The translations under genes and the position numbers were made by a program. From positions 1-38,372 of the forward strand of contig CAMJPM010000023.1 in NCBI GenBank assembly GCA_946407725.1: a stretch of DNA of 38,372 bases, read 5' to 3'. Positions 15,281 to 23,767 of the stretch are shown in pieces. The notes under the pieces were generated by a model. The model saw only the letters and a list, made by a program, of their open reading frames with translations, searched no databases and was not told the DNA's origin. The DNA is from an uncultured Lachnospiraceae bacterium. GTDB taxonomy: Bacteria; Bacillota; Clostridia; Lachnospirales; Lachnospiraceae. How positions within the stretch are numbered: position 1 is the stretch's first letter; each line of letters begins with the position of its first letter.

Positions 15281-15429
15281 CAAGATTGGCAGGACAAACG
15301 TCGCAAGGCACTTTGTGCCTTGGCGAATATGCATAAAAATCGCTCAGACAAGCAAGTTTGTCTGAGCGATTTATTATGCATATTGCTTATGCGGCTTTGC
15401 CGCAAAGCACGTTTGTTCTGCCAATCTTG
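15281..15429. repeat. 149-bp closed four-way-junction palindrome (three arms on one stem)
   Basis: The outer stem pairs 15281-15301 with 15409-15429 (21 bp, only one G-T wobble). It encloses three hairpins that abut without unpaired junction bases. Arm 1 is 15302-15325 (AAGGCAC-TTT-GTGCCTT core plus CGC/GCG). Arm 2 is 15326-15384 (26-bp stem with one bulged A and a 6-base loop). Arm 3 is 15385-15408 (GCGGC-TTT-GCCGC inside GCTT/AAGC). It fills nearly the whole gap between the convergent flagellin-like and phosphatase genes. Arm 2 could serve as a two-way terminator. The design, far more elaborate than a terminator, suggests a MITE-like element or a structured RNA. Confidence 0.93.
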
Positions 15430-15436
15430 GATCGTA

Positions 15437-16039
15437 TCAGGACATGGCCTTCATGATAGCTTCAAATAGCCCGTCAAATTCCGTAAAGGCAGGGATATCG
15501 GGATTATCCCTGATTATCTGGTCGGTGGATCTGAATAAAAATCCGGATCTGCCGGCCTTTATCATTTTGAGGTCATTAAAGGAATCTCCGGCGGCTATGG
15601 TTTCAAAGCCTATGGATTGGAGTGCCCTGACGGTGGAAAGCTTGGAATCCTTAACCCGCATACGGTATCCGGTGATCTCTCCGGAAGGAGATACCTCCAG
15701 TGTATTGCAGAACAGAGTGGGATAGTTAAGTTTCCTTATCAGTGGTTTTGCAAACTGTGTAAAGGTATCACTTAAAATAAGTACTTCGGTCTCTTCCCTG
15801 AGCCTGTCCAGGAACTCTTTAGCTCCCGGCAGAGGATCTATCCCGGAGATAACATCCTGTATTTCCTTAAGACCCAGCTTATGTTCCTTAAGAACAGACA
15901 GGCGGAAAGCCATCAGTTTATCGTAATCAGGCTCGTCCCTGGTGGTTCTCTTAAGTTCCGGTATGCCTGTGGCTTCCGCAAAGGCGATCCATATCTCCGG
16001 CACAAGCACACCTTCCATATCAAGACAGACTATATACAT
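15437..16039 (-). CDS. thrH: ThrH-like HAD phosphatase (phosphoserine phosphatase/homoserine phosphotransferase)
   Basis: 200 residues. The HAD nucleophile motif I is CLDMEGVLVPEIWIAFAEAT (Asp7), where the variant D-x-E-G is typical of ThrH rather than SerB. Motif II is LILSDTF and motif III/IV is AGDSFND. ThrH of Pseudomonas dephosphorylates phosphoserine and can transfer phosphate to homoserine. The same activity is expected here, but substrate preference is unproven. The ribosome binding site is AGAGG, about 12 bases upstream. It is transcribed leftwards after hup, with a stem-loop between them, and ends 8 bases from the large palindrome. Confidence 0.88.
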   Translation of the reverse strand: MYIVCLDMEGVLVPEIWIAFAEATGIPELKRTTRDEPDYDKLMAFRLSVLKEHKLGLKEIQDVISGIDPLPGAKEFLDRLREETEVLILSDTFTQFAKPLIRKLNYPTLFCNTLEVSPSGEITGYRMRVKDSKLSTVRALQSIGFETIAAGDSFNDLKMIKAGRSGFLFRSTDQIIRDNPDIPAFTEFDGLFEAIMKAMS

Positions 16040-16065
16040 ATCACAATTATCCTCTCGTTAAAATT

Positions 16066-16089
16066 GCCTGCCGGCAAAAACCGGCAGGC
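16066..16089 (-). terminator. Stem-loop after hup
   Basis: A perfect 9-bp stem GCCTGCCGG/CCGGCAGGC around a 6-base loop lies 28 bases after the hup stop. On the minus strand it is followed by AATTTTAA, a short U-containing tail. It probably acts as a terminator or attenuator between hup and the thrH-like gene. Confidence 0.65.
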
Positions 16090-16117
16090 CCCCTTTGAAA
16101 TGCAAATTATCAGTAAC

Positions 16118-16405
16118 TTATTTCTTTTTGCTTCCGTTCACAAGATCCTTAAGGGCTTTTCCTGCCTTAAACTTCGGAGCCTTGGAAGCTGCAATCTTGA
16201 TCTCTTTTCCGGTCTGGGGATTGCGTCCCTTCCTTGCTGCCCTCTTCACAACGTCGAAAGTACCGAAGCCGATAAGCTGAACCTTTCCACCCTTCTTAAG
16301 TTCTTTACCGATAACCTCGGTCAGAGCCTTAAGCGTTGCATCGGTATCCTTCTTTGATAATTTGGTCTGCTTTGCAATTGCCTCAATTAACTCTGTTTTG
16401 TTCAT
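16118..16405 (-). CDS. hup: DNA-binding protein HU
   Basis: 95 residues, the expected size for HU plus a short Lys tail. It binds and bends DNA as a dimer and compacts the nucleoid. Recognisable parts are [20 protein letters not shown], the core [20 protein letters not shown] with the DNA-contacting arm, and [20 protein letters not shown] site precedes the ATG, and an extended -10 promoter lies upstream (16448-16456), fitting high expression. Confidence 0.97.
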   Translation of the reverse strand: MNKTELIEAIAKQTKLSKKDTDATLKALTEVIGKELKKGGKVQLIGFGTFDVVKRAARKGRNPQTGKEIKIAASKAPKFKAGKALKDLVNGSKKK

Positions 16406-16447
16406 ATGGTTCCTCCAATCCTCGCGATACTGCTGAACAGCAAGGTA

Positions 16448-16456
16448 ATTATAACA
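16448..16456 (-). promoter_or_regulatory. Extended -10 promoter of hup
   Basis: Reading leftwards, TGTTATAAT gives a perfect TATAAT (16453-16448) with the TG extension. The -35 position (TGGCTA, 17 bp away) is weak, which is common for extended -10 promoters. The leader before hup contains the short dyad TGCTG-TT-CAGCA. Confidence 0.6.
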
Positions 16457-16522
16457 GAATTATTCAGCAATAGCCACATAATTTTAAAACATTTTTAAAA
16501 ACAATCCTTAATTCTGTAACAT

Positions 16523-17797
16523 TTACAAGGCGCTAGCTATGTCTGCAATGAGATCTTCCTTGTCCTCCAGCCCGCAGGACATACGCACAAGGCCTGCAGG
16601 AATACCGGCTGCGGAGAGCTGTTCATCCGTCATCTGACGGTGGGTGCTGGTGGCAGGGTTTAAGCAGCAGGTTCTGGCGTCTGCCACATGGGTCTCGATA
16701 GCTGCGAGCTTAAGCTTGCGCATGAATTCCAGGGCGGCGCCTCTTCCCCCTTTCAGTTCAAAGGATACAACTCCGCAGCCGCCGTGGGGCAGATATTTCT
16801 TTGCCAGCGGATAGTAGGGGTCGGAGGGGAGATCCGGAAAGCTTACCTTAGCAACTTCCTCCCGTCCGGAAAGGAATTCGGCCACGGCTCTTCCGTTTTC
16901 CACATGCCGCGGCATTCTTACATGAAGGGACTCCAGCCCGAGATTTAAGAGGAAGGCGTTCTGGGGTGACTGGATACAGCCGAAATCCCGCATAAGCTGT
17001 GAAGTACATTTGGTGATAAAGGCCCCTTCCAGGCCGAATTTTTCCGCATAAACAATACCGTGATAGGAATCATCCGGGGTTGTAAGACCCGGAAATTTAT
17101 CCCTGTGGGCCATCCAGTCGAATTTTCCGGAATCTACGATGGCACCGCCTACCGCAGCTCCGTGCCCGTCCATATATTTTGTGGTGGAATGGGTAACAAT
17201 GTCTGCTCCCCATTCAATGGGACGGCAGTTAACGGGAGTAGGGAAGGTGTTGTCCACTATAAGGGGAACACCATGGGCGTGGGCTGCATTGGCAAATTTT
17301 TCTATATCAAGCACAGTAAGTGCCGGGTTTGCAATGGTTTCGCCGAAGACAGCCCGGGTATTCTCCCTGAAAGCGGCATTGAGTTCTTCTTCGGAAGCAT
17401 CCGGAGCAACAAAGGTTACGTCAATTCCCATCTTTGCCATGGTAACGCCAATAAGGTTAAAGGTTCCTCCGTAGATAGAGGATGAAGAGACGATATGGCT
17501 TCCGTTTTCGCAGATATTGAAGAGAGCAAAGAAATTTGCGGCCTGTCCGGAGCTGGTGAGCATTCCGGCGCTTCCCCCCTCAAGAGAGGCGATCTTTGCA
17601 GCCACGTAGTCGTTTGTGGGGTTCTGAAGCCGGGTGTAAAAATATCCGCTCTCTTCCAGATCAAAGAGCTTACCCATATCCTCGCTGGTGTCATATTTGA
17701 AAGTGGTAGACTGAACAATGGGGATCTGTCTTGGCTCCCCGTTTCCGGGCCTGTAACCTGCCTGTACGCATTTGGTGCCGGTCTTAAAATTATCCAT
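16523..17797 (-). CDS. metY: O-acetylhomoserine sulfhydrylase (aminocarboxypropyltransferase)
   Basis: 424 residues, typical for MetY. This PLP enzyme makes homocysteine from O-acetylhomoserine and sulfide. Visible features are TKCVQAGYRPGNGEPRQIPI, YTRLQNPTND, SSGQAANFFALFNI, VDNTFPTP and the PLP-binding Lys207 in HSTTKYMDGHG. The C-terminus carries the usual MSCGLEDKEDLI. The ribosome binding site is CGGAGGT. Upstream by 50 bp is a sodium:solute symporter on the same strand, so co-transcription is possible. Homology to cystathionine gamma-lyases means the exact substrate is inferred from the subfamily-like length and motifs. Confidence 0.94.
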   Translation of the reverse strand: MDNFKTGTKCVQAGYRPGNGEPRQIPIVQSTTFKYDTSEDMGKLFDLEESGYFYTRLQNPTNDYVAAKIASLEGGSAGMLTSSGQAANFFALFNICENGSHIVSSSSIYGGTFNLIGVTMAKMGIDVTFVAPDASEEELNAAFRENTRAVFGETIANPALTVLDIEKFANAAHAHGVPLIVDNTFPTPVNCRPIEWGADIVTHSTTKYMDGHGAAVGGAIVDSGKFDWMAHRDKFPGLTTPDDSYHGIVYAEKFGLEGAFITKCTSQLMRDFGCIQSPQNAFLLNLGLESLHVRMPRHVENGRAVAEFLSGREEVAKVSFPDLPSDPYYPLAKKYLPHGGCGVVSFELKGGRGAALEFMRKLKLAAIETHVADARTCCLNPATSTHRQMTDEQLSAAGIPAGLVRMSCGLEDKEDLIADIASAL

Positions 17798-17847
17798 AAA
17801 TATTTACCTCCGTTTTAAAAATGAATAAATCTCATGCAGTTGCTGTC

Positions 17848-19428
17848 TTAATCCAGAGCTTCCTTCTGAGGAACCTGGACTTTTCTTTCAAAGCTTGTGA
17901 ACATTTCGTCCACAGTACCCTCATCCATTTTTCCGGTAAACAGGCTTACCACGGGAACCACGATAAGGCCGCCCACCATGGCGATAACGCCGGAATTGAT
18001 GGAGGACTTGAAGATGTAGCCTAAAACAGGGCCCCAGCCTGAAACATCAGTGCCGGAAAGGGTAACGAAGAGCTGTACGAGAGCTATGGCACATCCCCAG
18101 ATATAGCAGGCACCAACTGAGGCGGGAGTAACCTTTTTCCAGTAAAGCCCGTAAAGGAAGGGAGCCAGAAAGGCACCGGCCAGGGCTCCCCATGAAACGC
18201 CCATCATCTGGGCGATGAAGGTGAGACCGGGATAGGAATCCTTTACGATCGCGATCACTGCAGAGATCAGAATGAAGAAAAGAATAAAGACACGCATATA
18301 GGTGACCTGCTTCTTTTCGGACATATCCTTTTTTGCGGTCTTAATAACGTCCAGGGTAAAGGTAGAGCTGGATGTCAACACCAGTGAAGAAAGGGTGGAC
18401 ATTGACGCAGCCAGTACCAGGACGATCACGATAGCGATGACCATGGAAGGCAGGGTTGACAGCATGGTGGGAACAATGGTGTCAAAAAGGGGCTTGCCGG
18501 TGGCTTCGTTGTAGGCGATCTTGTCGCCGTAGAGTCTTCCGAACCCGCCTAAGAAGTAACATCCGCCAGCCACAACGATGGCGAAGAAGGTGGATATGAT
18601 GGTTCCCTTATGGATGTCCTTTTCACTCTTGATGGCGTAGAATTTGCTTACCATCTGGGGAAGTCCCCAGGTTCCCAGAGATGTGAGGATGACCACGAAG
18701 AGGAGAGCTAAGGGGTCAGGTCCGAGGAAGGAAGAGAAAGCCCCGTGCTCCCAGTTATCGGCAGGTATTTCAGAAAGCCTCCTGGCGGCTTCCACCAGAC
18801 CGCCGTTGTCATTTAAGACAGCGATTATGACGGCTGCGATACCGAAGAGCATGATTATTCCCTGAATGAAGTCATTGATGGCTGTAGCGGTGTAGCCTCC
18901 GAATACCACATAAATACCGGTGAGCACTGCCATTATGGCGATGACAAGCCAGTAGGGTACTTCAAAAACAAGGCCAAAAAGGCTTGAAAGGCCGTTGTAA
19001 AGAGATGCCGTATAGGGTATCAGGAAAATGAAGACTATAATAGATGCCGTTACCTTCAGGAAATCGGAGTTGAATCTCTTTCCGAAGAAGTCCGGCATGG
19101 TCTTTGCGTCCAGCTTCTGGGTCATGATCCTGGTGCGTCTGCCAAGAATATTCCAGGCAAGGAGGGAACCGATAAAGGCGTTTCCCAGACCCGCCCAGGT
19201 GGCGGACATACCGTAGAGCCAGCCGAACTGTCCGGCATATCCCACAAAGATAACAGCTGAAAAATAGGATGTGCCGAAAGCAAAAGCCGTAAGCCAGGGA
19301 CCCACGGTGCGCCCTCCCAGCGCAAAACCTTCAACGTCCCGGGCCATGTTCCTGGTGTAGAAGCCCACACCTATCATCACCGCGAAAAAAATGATCAGTA
19401 ACACCGAACTTAAAACCATGGTCTGCAT
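17848..19428 (-). CDS. Sodium:solute symporter (SSS family)
   Basis: 526 residues with about 13 predicted membrane helices. Conserved patterns include GFYTRN, FALGGRTVGPWLTAFAFGTS, KLDAKTMPDFFGKRF, PYWLVIAIMAVLTGIYVVFG, GGYTATAINDFIQGIIM and AASMSTLSSLVLTSSSTFTL (sodium-binding region). It imports a small solute with Na+; proline, pantothenate or a carboxylate are possible, and the sequence does not decide. It follows an acyl-CoA ligase-like gene by 114 bp and precedes metY by 50 bp on the same strand. An AAAGGAGAG site supports the start. Given the ligase, an organic-acid substrate is a reasonable guess. Confidence 0.92.
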   Translation of the reverse strand: MQTMVLSSVLLIIFFAVMIGVGFYTRNMARDVEGFALGGRTVGPWLTAFAFGTSYFSAVIFVGYAGQFGWLYGMSATWAGLGNAFIGSLLAWNILGRRTRIMTQKLDAKTMPDFFGKRFNSDFLKVTASIIVFIFLIPYTASLYNGLSSLFGLVFEVPYWLVIAIMAVLTGIYVVFGGYTATAINDFIQGIIMLFGIAAVIIAVLNDNGGLVEAARRLSEIPADNWEHGAFSSFLGPDPLALLFVVILTSLGTWGLPQMVSKFYAIKSEKDIHKGTIISTFFAIVVAGGCYFLGGFGRLYGDKIAYNEATGKPLFDTIVPTMLSTLPSMVIAIVIVLVLAASMSTLSSLVLTSSSTFTLDVIKTAKKDMSEKKQVTYMRVFILFFILISAVIAIVKDSYPGLTFIAQMMGVSWGALAGAFLAPFLYGLYWKKVTPASVGACYIWGCAIALVQLFVTLSGTDVSGWGPVLGYIFKSSINSGVIAMVGGLIVVPVVSLFTGKMDEGTVDEMFTSFERKVQVPQKEALD

Positions 19429-19542
19429 TGTACTTTACTCTCCTTTAATTGAATATTCGGCTTCGAGCCACTCGACGCGGGGGCATCATACATTATGTGC
19501 GTGATAAGTCCACGGCGAATGGTTACGGGAAATAGCCGGTTT

Positions 19543-21189
19543 TCAGACGTCCTTCTGTATTTCCTTGGCCACCAGCTTGTCGGCGCCGTAACGCTTTCTC
19601 AGCACCGGCTTTTCAATCTTTCCTGTAGCATTTCTGGGCACTTCGGCGAAAATGATCCTATGGGGGCGTTTGTAGCGGGGAAGTCCTTCACAGAAAGCAT
19701 TTATCTCTTCTTCCGTGGCCTCCATTCCCTCTTTAAGCTGGATTATGGCTCCTGCAATTTCCCCGAGCCGCTTGTCCGGAAGCCCGATGACCGCCACATC
19801 GTTTATCTTATCATTACCACGGAGGAAGTCCTCTATCTGTACGGGATACAGGTTTTCTCCTCCGGAAACTATCACGTCCTTCTTCCTGTCTACCAGGAAA
19901 ATGAAACCATCCTCATCCTGCATGGCCACATCCCCGGTTTTAAGCCATCCGTCACCGGGAAGCACCTCTGCTGAGGCTTCGGGATTGCGGTAGTAGCACT
20001 CCATGACGCCGGGACCCTTTACGCAGAGCTCACCCTCTTTTCCCTGGGGAACAATATTATAGTCGTCATCCACGATTTTTGTTTCCCAGTTGTAGCCGGG
20101 GATACCGATGGCACCGATCTTGTGCTCGTTGTGGAGGCCCAGATGTACACAGCCGGGGCCTATGGATTCCGAGAGACCGTAGTTCGTGTCATAATCATGA
20201 TCCGGGAAGTAGTCCTTCCAGTGCCGGATAAGCGATGGAGGAACAGGCTGGGCGCCTATATGCATTAAGCGCCACTGTTTCAGGTTCGGATAATCGGAAA
20301 GCTTAATATCACCTCTGTCCAGAGCATCGAGTATATCCTGGGCCCAGGGCACCAGAAGCCATACTATGGTGCATTTTTCTTCGGATACAGCCTTTAATAT
20401 CACCTCGGGCTCCGTGCCCTTTAACAGCACGGCCTTACTGCCGGAGATAAGGCTTCCGAACCAGTGCATCTTCGCTCCGGTGTGATAAAGGGGCGGAATG
20501 CATAAGAAAACGTCGTCATGTTCCTGCAGATGGTGCTTCTGCTCAACGACAGCAGACTGTGAAAGAGATCTGTGCTTATGGAGAATTGCCTTTGGGAAGC
20601 CCGTGGTACCGGATGAGAAGTATATGGCGGCCTCATCGTCGTCGTTTAAGGGGATAAGGGGAGAACGGCTTGAACAGTCAGCCGTGAGTTCGAGATAACT
20701 GTCCGCAAAGGTGGGACAGTTTTCCCCTACATAGATGAGAAGCCTGCCCTGGCTTAATTTCGGCTCGATGGCCTCGATCCTTCCTATGAACTGGGGACCG
20801 AAGAAGAGAATGCTCACATCGGCAAGATCCGCGCAGTATTCAATCTCCTCTGAGGAATAGCGGAAATTAAAGGGAACTGCCAGGGCACCGGTCTTTAAAA
20901 TACCGAAATAGATCGGGAGCCACTCCAGGCTGTTCATCATCAGGATGGCCACCTTTTCACCCTTTTTTATCCCCTTGGAGAGCAGCATGTTTGCCACTCT
21001 GTTTGCCTTTTCGTCAAATACACCCCAGGTGATCTCGTGGCGGTAAGGAAGATCCTCGGTCCGCTGGATCAGGGAATAGTCCTTCCAGGTGATGCGCCGC
21101 ACCTCCTTCATTCCCGGATTGAGCTCCACCAGGGCAACCTCGTTTCTGTACAGTTTTGCGTTTTTTTCAAGAAGATCTGTAATTGGCAT
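19543..21189 (-). CDS. AMP-forming acyl-CoA synthetase/ligase
   Basis: 548 residues, full-length class I adenylate-forming enzyme. It activates a carboxylic acid with ATP and joins it to CoA. The P-loop-like motif is YFSSGTTGFPKAILHK (about 190-204), with Ala where most relatives have Gly. Further motifs are YGLSE, GWLKTGDVA, DRKKDVIVSGGENLYP and the catalytic Lys in PRNATGKIEK near the C-terminus. The acid is unknown; medium-chain or aromatic acids are typical for this group. The symporter downstream may import it. The ribosome binding site AGGGGGT precedes the ATG. Confidence 0.92.
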   Translation of the reverse strand: MPITDLLEKNAKLYRNEVALVELNPGMKEVRRITWKDYSLIQRTEDLPYRHEITWGVFDEKANRVANMLLSKGIKKGEKVAILMMNSLEWLPIYFGILKTGALAVPFNFRYSSEEIEYCADLADVSILFFGPQFIGRIEAIEPKLSQGRLLIYVGENCPTFADSYLELTADCSSRSPLIPLNDDDEAAIYFSSGTTGFPKAILHKHRSLSQSAVVEQKHHLQEHDDVFLCIPPLYHTGAKMHWFGSLISGSKAVLLKGTEPEVILKAVSEEKCTIVWLLVPWAQDILDALDRGDIKLSDYPNLKQWRLMHIGAQPVPPSLIRHWKDYFPDHDYDTNYGLSESIGPGCVHLGLHNEHKIGAIGIPGYNWETKIVDDDYNIVPQGKEGELCVKGPGVMECYYRNPEASAEVLPGDGWLKTGDVAMQDEDGFIFLVDRKKDVIVSGGENLYPVQIEDFLRGNDKINDVAVIGLPDKRLGEIAGAIIQLKEGMEATEEEINAFCEGLPRYKRPHRIIFAEVPRNATGKIEKPVLRKRYGADKLVAKEIQKDV

Positions 21190-21225
21190 TGTTATACCCC
21201 CTGAATTATGATATGAGAGCCACTC

Positions 21226-21254
21226 CCATAATCTATGTGGCTTTAAAGCGTCAA
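21226..21254 (-). promoter_or_regulatory. Possible promoter of the acyl-CoA ligase operon
   Basis: On the minus strand, TTGACG (21254-21249) and TTATGG (21231-21226) are 17 bp apart. The -35 is good, but the -10 is poor. The site is well placed 37 bp upstream of the ATG. Confidence 0.3.
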
Positions 21255-21306
21255 CGTATCGAAGTATACCACAGACCGGAAATGATTTTCAATTTTTTAT
21301 GTATTA

Positions 21307-21336
21307 TTGTTGAAAATAACGGGAAATTGATATAAA
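21307..21336 (+). promoter_or_regulatory. Promoter of dhaKLM
   Basis: TTGTTG (21307-21312), an 18-bp spacer and the extended -10 TGATATAAA (21328-21336) precede dhaK. The leader would be about 145 bases and includes the small dyad AACTG-TTTTA-CAGTT. No catabolite (cre) or regulator site could be assigned. Confidence 0.5.
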
Positions 21337-21486
21337 ATCAGTTTAACTTTGTGAAATATACAGACGGGTGCCACATCATCCCTCTGCATATTTACCAATA
21401 AACTGTTTTACAGTTGTTAAATCAGGGCGGCGGGACTGCTGCCGGGCATTATTTTATCCAGTTTATGTAAGGAGGAAAATTACGGC

Positions 21487-22479
21487 ATGAAGAAGATCAT
21501 TAATGAAACAAACCAGGTTGAGGAGCAGATGGTCGAAGGTCTGGTAAAGGCTTATCCCGATTATGTAAGAAGGATTGATGGTACCACTGTTGTTGTACGT
21601 TCAGACAAAAAAGAAGGCAAGGTTGCACTTATAAGCGGCGGCGGCAGCGGACATGAGCCTGCACATGCAGGTTATGTAGGAAAAGGCATGCTGGATGCTG
21701 CAGTAGCAGGCGCAGTATTCACTTCTCCCACACCTGACCAGGTATTTGCCGGAATAAAGGAGATCGCTACAGACCAGGGTGTTCTCATGGTTGTAAAGAA
21801 TTATACCGGTGATGTAATGAACTTTGAAATGGCTGCTGACATGGCCAGGGATGAGGGTATAAAGGTTGACGAAGTTGTTGTTAATGATGATGTTGCCGTT
21901 GACGGTTCTCTTTACACTGTCGGACGCAGAGGCATAGCCGGTACCGTGTTCGTTCACAAGATCGCAGGTGCAAAGGCTGAGACCGGCGCAAGCCTTGAGG
22001 ATGTTAAGGCTGTAGCAGAGAAGGTTATTGCCAATGTACGTTCCATGAGTATGGCTATCACCCCCTGTACGGTTCCCGCAGCAGGAAAGCCCGGCTTTGA
22101 AATAGCTGAGGATGAGATGGAAATCGGTATCGGTATCCACGGCGAGCCCGGCACACATAAGGAGAAGATACAGAAGGCAGACCAGATCGTTGACCAGCTC
22201 TTAGACAAGATCCTTGCAGACATAGACTATACAGGATCAGATGTGGCTGTTATGATCAACGGCTGCGGCGCAACACCTCTTATGGAGCTTCTTATAGTCA
22301 ACAACCACGTAAGCGACGTGCTGAAGTTAAAAAATATCAATGTTTATAAGACCTTTGTCGGCGAGTATATGACAAGTCTTGAGATGGAAGGCTTCTCCAT
22401 TTCACTTCTGAAGCTCGATGATGAGCTTAAGAGCCTTCTGGATGCAAGTGCCGACACTCCTGCATTTAAGGTGCTTTAA
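21487..22479 (+). CDS. dhaK: Dihydroxyacetone kinase substrate-binding subunit
   Basis: 330 residues. DhaK binds dihydroxyacetone covalently and presents it for phosphorylation by DhaL. The substrate site SGGGSGHEPAHAGYVGKGM contains a conserved His, and the His that forms the hemiaminal is His218 in GIGIHGEPGTHKE, matching the numbering of E. coli DhaK. The ribosome binding site AAGGAGG is strong, and codons favour GTT, GCT and GAC/AAG, consistent with high expression. It heads dhaK-dhaL-dhaM, which makes dihydroxyacetone phosphate in the cytoplasm using phosphate from the PTS. Confidence 0.97.
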   Translation: MKKIINETNQVEEQMVEGLVKAYPDYVRRIDGTTVVVRSDKKEGKVALISGGGSGHEPAHAGYVGKGMLDAAVAGAVFTSPTPDQVFAGIKEIATDQGVLMVVKNYTGDVMNFEMAADMARDEGIKVDEVVVNDDVAVDGSLYTVGRRGIAGTVFVHKIAGAKAETGASLEDVKAVAEKVIANVRSMSMAITPCTVPAAGKPGFEIAEDEMEIGIGIHGEPGTHKEKIQKADQIVDQLLDKILADIDYTGSDVAVMINGCGATPLMELLIVNNHVSDVLKLKNINVYKTFVGEYMTSLEMEGFSISLLKLDDELKSLLDASADTPAFKVL

Positions 22480-22498
22480 AGCTTTCTGGTAATAAAGA

Positions 22499-22534
22499 GG
22501 CCACGCCCGGCAGGGGTACATACGTGGCGTGGCC
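22499..22534 (+). other. Hairpin between dhaK and dhaL
   Basis: GGCCACGCC (22499-22507) pairs perfectly with GGCGTGGCC (22526-22534) around an 18-base loop. No T tract follows. It lies in the 85-bp gap between dhaK and dhaL and may stabilise or process the mRNA so that DhaK and DhaL are made at different levels. Confidence 0.55.
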
Positions 22535-22564
22535 CCGAAAATAATTATAGAGGGAAATAACAAT

Positions 22565-23188
22565 ATGACTGATAATAAAAAAGTAGTTGAGATCATTAAG
22601 GTCATGGCGGAGATAATCCATGAGAATGCCCAGTTTTTAACGGATCTGGATGCTCCCATAGGAGATAATGACCACGGCATCAATATGGACAGGGGATTTC
22701 AGAAGGTGCTTGAGGATCTTCCCGGAATCGAAAACAGCGATATCGGTTCCATACTAAAAAAGACCGGAATGGATCTGGTGTCCACCGTGGGAGGTTCTTC
22801 GGGGCCTCTTTACGGTACGGCTTTCATGAAGGCCGGAGCAGCAGTGGCCGGAAAGAATGAGATAGATGCCGATGATTTTATCGACATCATGGAAGCGGCA
22901 GTGGGAGGCGTACAGCTTCGCGGTAAAGCAGAGCAGGGCGAAAAGACCATGCTCGACGCCATGATACCTGCTGTCAATGCCATAAAGAAGGGTGTTGACG
23001 CCGGAAAATCACCTTCGGAATTTCTTGCGGACGGAGTACAGGCCGCAAAAGAAGGTGTTGAATATACAAAGACCATCATAGCAACTAAAGGACGTGCCAG
23101 CTATGTGGGCGAGCGGTCCATAGGGCATCAGGATCCCGGAGCCACATCATTTACCCTGCTTCTGGAATCCATAGCAGCACTGTATTAA
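22565..23188 (+). CDS. dhaL: Dihydroxyacetone kinase ADP-binding subunit
   Basis: 207 residues from ATG 22565, which follows a GAGGGA site; an in-frame GTG at 22529 lies inside the upstream hairpin and has no such site. DhaL holds ADP as a cofactor that is phosphorylated by DhaM and then phosphorylates the substrate on DhaK. The Mg-ADP binding Asp residues are in DAPIGDNDHGINMDRGF (Asp29, Asp34, Asp36). SSGPLYGTAFMKAG and SYVGERSIGHQDPGATS are also conserved. Confidence 0.96.
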   Translation: MTDNKKVVEIIKVMAEIIHENAQFLTDLDAPIGDNDHGINMDRGFQKVLEDLPGIENSDIGSILKKTGMDLVSTVGGSSGPLYGTAFMKAGAAVAGKNEIDADDFIDIMEAAVGGVQLRGKAEQGEKTMLDAMIPAVNAIKKGVDAGKSPSEFLADGVQAAKEGVEYTKTIIATKGRASYVGERSIGHQDPGATSFTLLLESIAALY

Positions 23189-23215
23189 CTGTCCCAGGAT
23201 CAAGGAGGTATTATC

Positions 23216-23596
23216 GTGGTAGGAATAGTAATCGTTTCCCACAGTAAAAAGCTGGCTGAAGGTGTTGTGGAGCTTTCAAGGCTTATCTCCGGTGAATGCC
23301 CGATAGTTGCTGCCGGAGGACTGGAAGATGGCGGCTTTGGCACCAGCTACGAGAGGATAGAAGCTGCTATTGAATCTGTTTACAGCGATGACGGTGTGAT
23401 AGTTATCATGGATATGGGTTCTTCATGCATGACCACGGAGATGGTCATAGAGAATATGGAAGGAAAAAGAATCGAAATGGTGGACTGTCCCATGGTAGAA
23501 GGCGCAGCAGCCGCTGCAGCCGAATCCGAAGGCGGATCTTCTCTTGAGGAAGTAAAAAAGGCCGCTATGGAAGCTGCCGGAGAATCCAAATTCTGA
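23216..23596 (+). CDS. dhaM: PTS-dependent dihydroxyacetone kinase phosphotransferase subunit
   Basis: 126 residues, a single EIIA(Man)-like domain as in Firmicutes, lacking the HPr and EI domains of the E. coli protein. The phosphate-accepting residue is His9 in IVIVSHSKKLAEGV; further motifs are GTSYERIEAAI, VIMDMGSSCMTTEM and CPMVEGAAAAA. It passes phosphate from HPr to ADP on DhaL. The start is GTG, supported by AAGGAGG upstream. A terminator follows, so it closes the operon. Confidence 0.95.
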   Translation: MVGIVIVSHSKKLAEGVVELSRLISGECPIVAAGGLEDGGFGTSYERIEAAIESVYSDDGVIVIMDMGSSCMTTEMVIENMEGKRIEMVDCPMVEGAAAAAAESEGGSSLEEVKKAAMEAAGESKF

Positions 23597-23671
23597 AACC
23601 GGAATTCATTACAATTCAGCGGACTGCCAATCCACTGAATAACAGTAACCGGTATTCATCTTAAGTTATGG

Positions 23672-23700
23672 GGAGCCGTAGAGATGCGGCTCCTTTGTTG
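23672..23700 (+). terminator. Intrinsic terminator of dhaKLM
   Basis: GGAGCCG (23672-23678) pairs with CGGCTCC (23687-23693), with an 8-base loop and a TTTGTTG tail, about 75 bases after dhaM. Confidence 0.8.
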
Positions 23701-23732
23701 TATGGCTCATCCCGAACTGCGATGATTTTCCG

Positions 23733-23761
23733 TTGACATAATTGAAGAAATTCTGTACGAT
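23733..23761 (+). promoter_or_regulatory. Consensus promoter directly at the DUF212 start codon
   Basis: TTGACA (23733-23738) and TACGAT (23756-23761) have an exact 17-bp spacer. The expected transcription start, 7 bases after the -10, is at the A of the ATG at 23768. The mRNA would therefore be leaderless or nearly so. Confidence 0.7.
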
Positions 23762-23767
23762 TCCCCT

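Noticed and set aside
22529..22564. Upstream GTG start for dhaL
   Set aside because: It lies within the hairpin and lacks a ribosome binding site; the ATG at 22565 fits the family N-terminus.
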